In this document: one piece after another, positions 16,243-16,996 of the stretch
How the letters are laid out: each line of letters opens with the position of its first letter
Numbering within the stretch: the stretch's first letter is position 1
Origin: JAFDVN01 sp035758545
GTDB lineage: Bacteria; Acidobacteriota; Holophagae; Holophagales; Holophagaceae
DNA: 16,996 nucleotides
Assembly: GCA_035758545.1 (NCBI GenBank)
Contig: DASTWQ010000087.1
Location: 1-16,996, forward strand
Direction: 5' to 3'
Program-made: the position numbers and the translations under genes
The notes under the pieces: model-generated
Told to the model about the DNA's origin: nothing
Seen by the model: the letters and a program-made list of their open reading frames with translations, nothing else
Databases searched by the model: none

Positions 16243-16315
16243 TTCACCGCCGAGGCGCAGAGCGCGCCGAGGATTGAACCTTTTTCCTCTGCGTCCTCCG
16301 TGCCTCCGCGGTGAA
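16243..16315. repeat. 73-bp imperfect inverted repeat between gltX and glnS
   Basis: Two 31-bp arms (16243-16273 and 16285-16315) match at 25 of 31 positions as reverse complements, starting with the exact pair TTCACCGC and GCGGTGAA, around an 11-nt AT-rich loop. It begins 6 bp after the gltX stop and ends 18 bp before the glnS start. Its sequence (GCGGAGGCACGGAGGACGCA and its complement) resembles a dispersed repeat seen in many environmental bacterial genomes, whose spurious translation reads TAEARRTQRK; this is from memory. Confidence 0.7.
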
Positions 16316-16333
16316 ATCTTCCTGACGAGCCCC

Positions 16334-16996
16334 ATGTCCGACGAACCCCACTCCCTCAACTTCCTCGAAGAGCTCGTCGAGGCGGACCTGGCGTCCGGCC
16401 GGCACGGGGGGCGGGTGCTCACGCGTTTCCCGCCGGAGCCGAACGGCTACCTGCATATCGGGCACGCGAAGAGCATCTGCCTGAACTTCGGCCTGGGGCT
16501 GAAGTACGGCGGCGGCACCAACCTGCGCTTCGACGACACCAACCCGACGAAGGAGGAGCAGGAGTACGTGGACGCCATCGAGGCCGACGTGCGCTGGCTG
16601 GGCTTCGAGTGGACGGCGGTGCTCTTCGCCTCGGACTACTTCCAGACGATGTACGACTACGCCGAATACCTGATCCAGAAGGGCAAGGCCTACGTCTGCG
16701 ACCTGGCGGAGGCGGAGATCCGCGAATACCGCGGCAACTTCCACGTGCCGGGCAAGGAGAGCCCCTACCGGGACCGGAGCGTGGAGGAGAACCTGGACCT
16801 CTTCCGCCGCATGAAGGCCGGCGATTTCCCCGAGGGAGCGCGGGTGCTGCGGGCGAAGATCGACATGCAGAGCGGCAACATGAACCTGCGGGATCCGCTG
16901 CTCTACCGCATCCGCCACGCGGCCCACCACCGCACCGGGGACGCCTGGTGCGTCTACCCCATGTACGACTACGCCCACCCGATCGAGGACGCGATC
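16334..16996 (+). CDS. glnS: Glutaminyl-tRNA synthetase (partial, 3' end outside window)
   Basis: The first 221 codons are present; the gene continues past the window edge. The enzyme attaches glutamine directly to tRNA-Gln. The class I signature reads PPEPNGYLHIGHAKS, with HIGH at residues 41-44. GlnRS-specific blocks follow: LRFDDTNPTKEEQEYVDAI, then VRWLGFEW, the YAEYLIQKGKAYVCDL segment, and MNLRDPLLYRI. The ATG at 16334 has a weak GACGAG upstream. The protein opens with a short leader, MSDEPHSLNF, typical of bacterial GlnRS. It follows gltX by 97 bp, most of which is the inverted repeat. Bacterial GlnRS is generally considered to derive from a eukaryotic gene by transfer. Confidence 0.96.
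   Translation, partial: MSDEPHSLNFLEELVEADLASGRHGGRVLTRFPPEPNGYLHIGHAKSICLNFGLGLKYGGGTNLRFDDTNPTKEEQEYVDAIEADVRWLGFEWTAVLFASDYFQTMYDYAEYLIQKGKAYVCDLAEAEIREYRGNFHVPGKESPYRDRSVEENLDLFRRMKAGDFPEGARVLRAKIDMQSGNMNLRDPLLYRIRHAAHHRTGDAWCVYPMYDYAHPIEDAI

Noticed and set aside
13879..16422. An 847-codon minus-strand frame opposite mglA, gltX and glnS
   Set aside because: It crosses three well-supported genes on the other strand and shows only compositionally biased sequence; the part reading TAEARR-like residues comes from the dispersed inverted repeat.
16244..16978. A 244-codon minus-strand frame at the right edge
   Set aside because: It is antisense to glnS, whose HIGH motif and GlnRS blocks are clear, and its C-terminus is read from the inverted repeat.

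Overview
The window is a GC-rich (by eye close to 70%, not computed), gene-dense piece of a bacterial chromosome. Gene content and style point to an acidobacterium of the Holophaga/Geothrix kind: an XPB-type helicase, a secreted BNR-repeat protein with a dockerin-like tail, MglA with a C-terminal extension, a FHA-GAF-cyclase, and both GluRS and GlnRS. That assignment is inference from gene content; no rRNA or tRNA gene is present. No noncoding gap exceeds about 160 bp, so there is no large empty stretch.

Layout. (1) 1-3486, minus strand: a two-gene unit encoding a secreted Asp-box (BNR) repeat protein with two Ig-like domains and a dockerin-like EF-hand pair, followed 13 bp later by a lipoprotein, cut by the window edge, whose visible part resembles a cohesin domain. 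(2) 3686-5431, plus: a solitary XPB/Rad25-type helicase, divergent from the BNR gene. (3) 9640-5486, minus: rimO, then after a 120-bp structured gap a tightly overlapping trio of ABC ATPase, FtsX-type permease and pgpA. (4) 9742-11373, plus: FHA-GAF-class III adenylate cyclase. (5) 13589-11392, minus: a probable four-gene operon of FHA/DUF4870-like membrane protein, small membrane protein, dCTP deaminase and another small membrane protein. (6) 13747-16996, plus: mglA-like GTPase with a C-terminal extension, gltX, and the first 221 codons of glnS.

How the genes may work together. The BNR/lipoprotein pair looks like an envelope display module. The ABC pair probably handles lipoprotein or lipid traffic, which would fit its overlap with the phospholipid gene pgpA. 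The FHA-cyclase, the FHA-membrane protein and MglA sit side by side and could form a phosphorylation/cAMP/polarity signalling neighbourhood; this is positional inference only. dcd, rimO, gltX and glnS are housekeeping genes.

Most unusual points: the possible cohesin-dockerin pair outside a cellulosome; an internal start inside the FHA/DUF4870 gene whose ribosome-binding context is almost identical to that of the next gene; three four-unit heptamer arrays, each 28 bp, at gene boundaries, one of them forming the N-terminus of PgpA; and a 73-bp imperfect inverted repeat between gltX and glnS that resembles a widespread dispersed repeat family.
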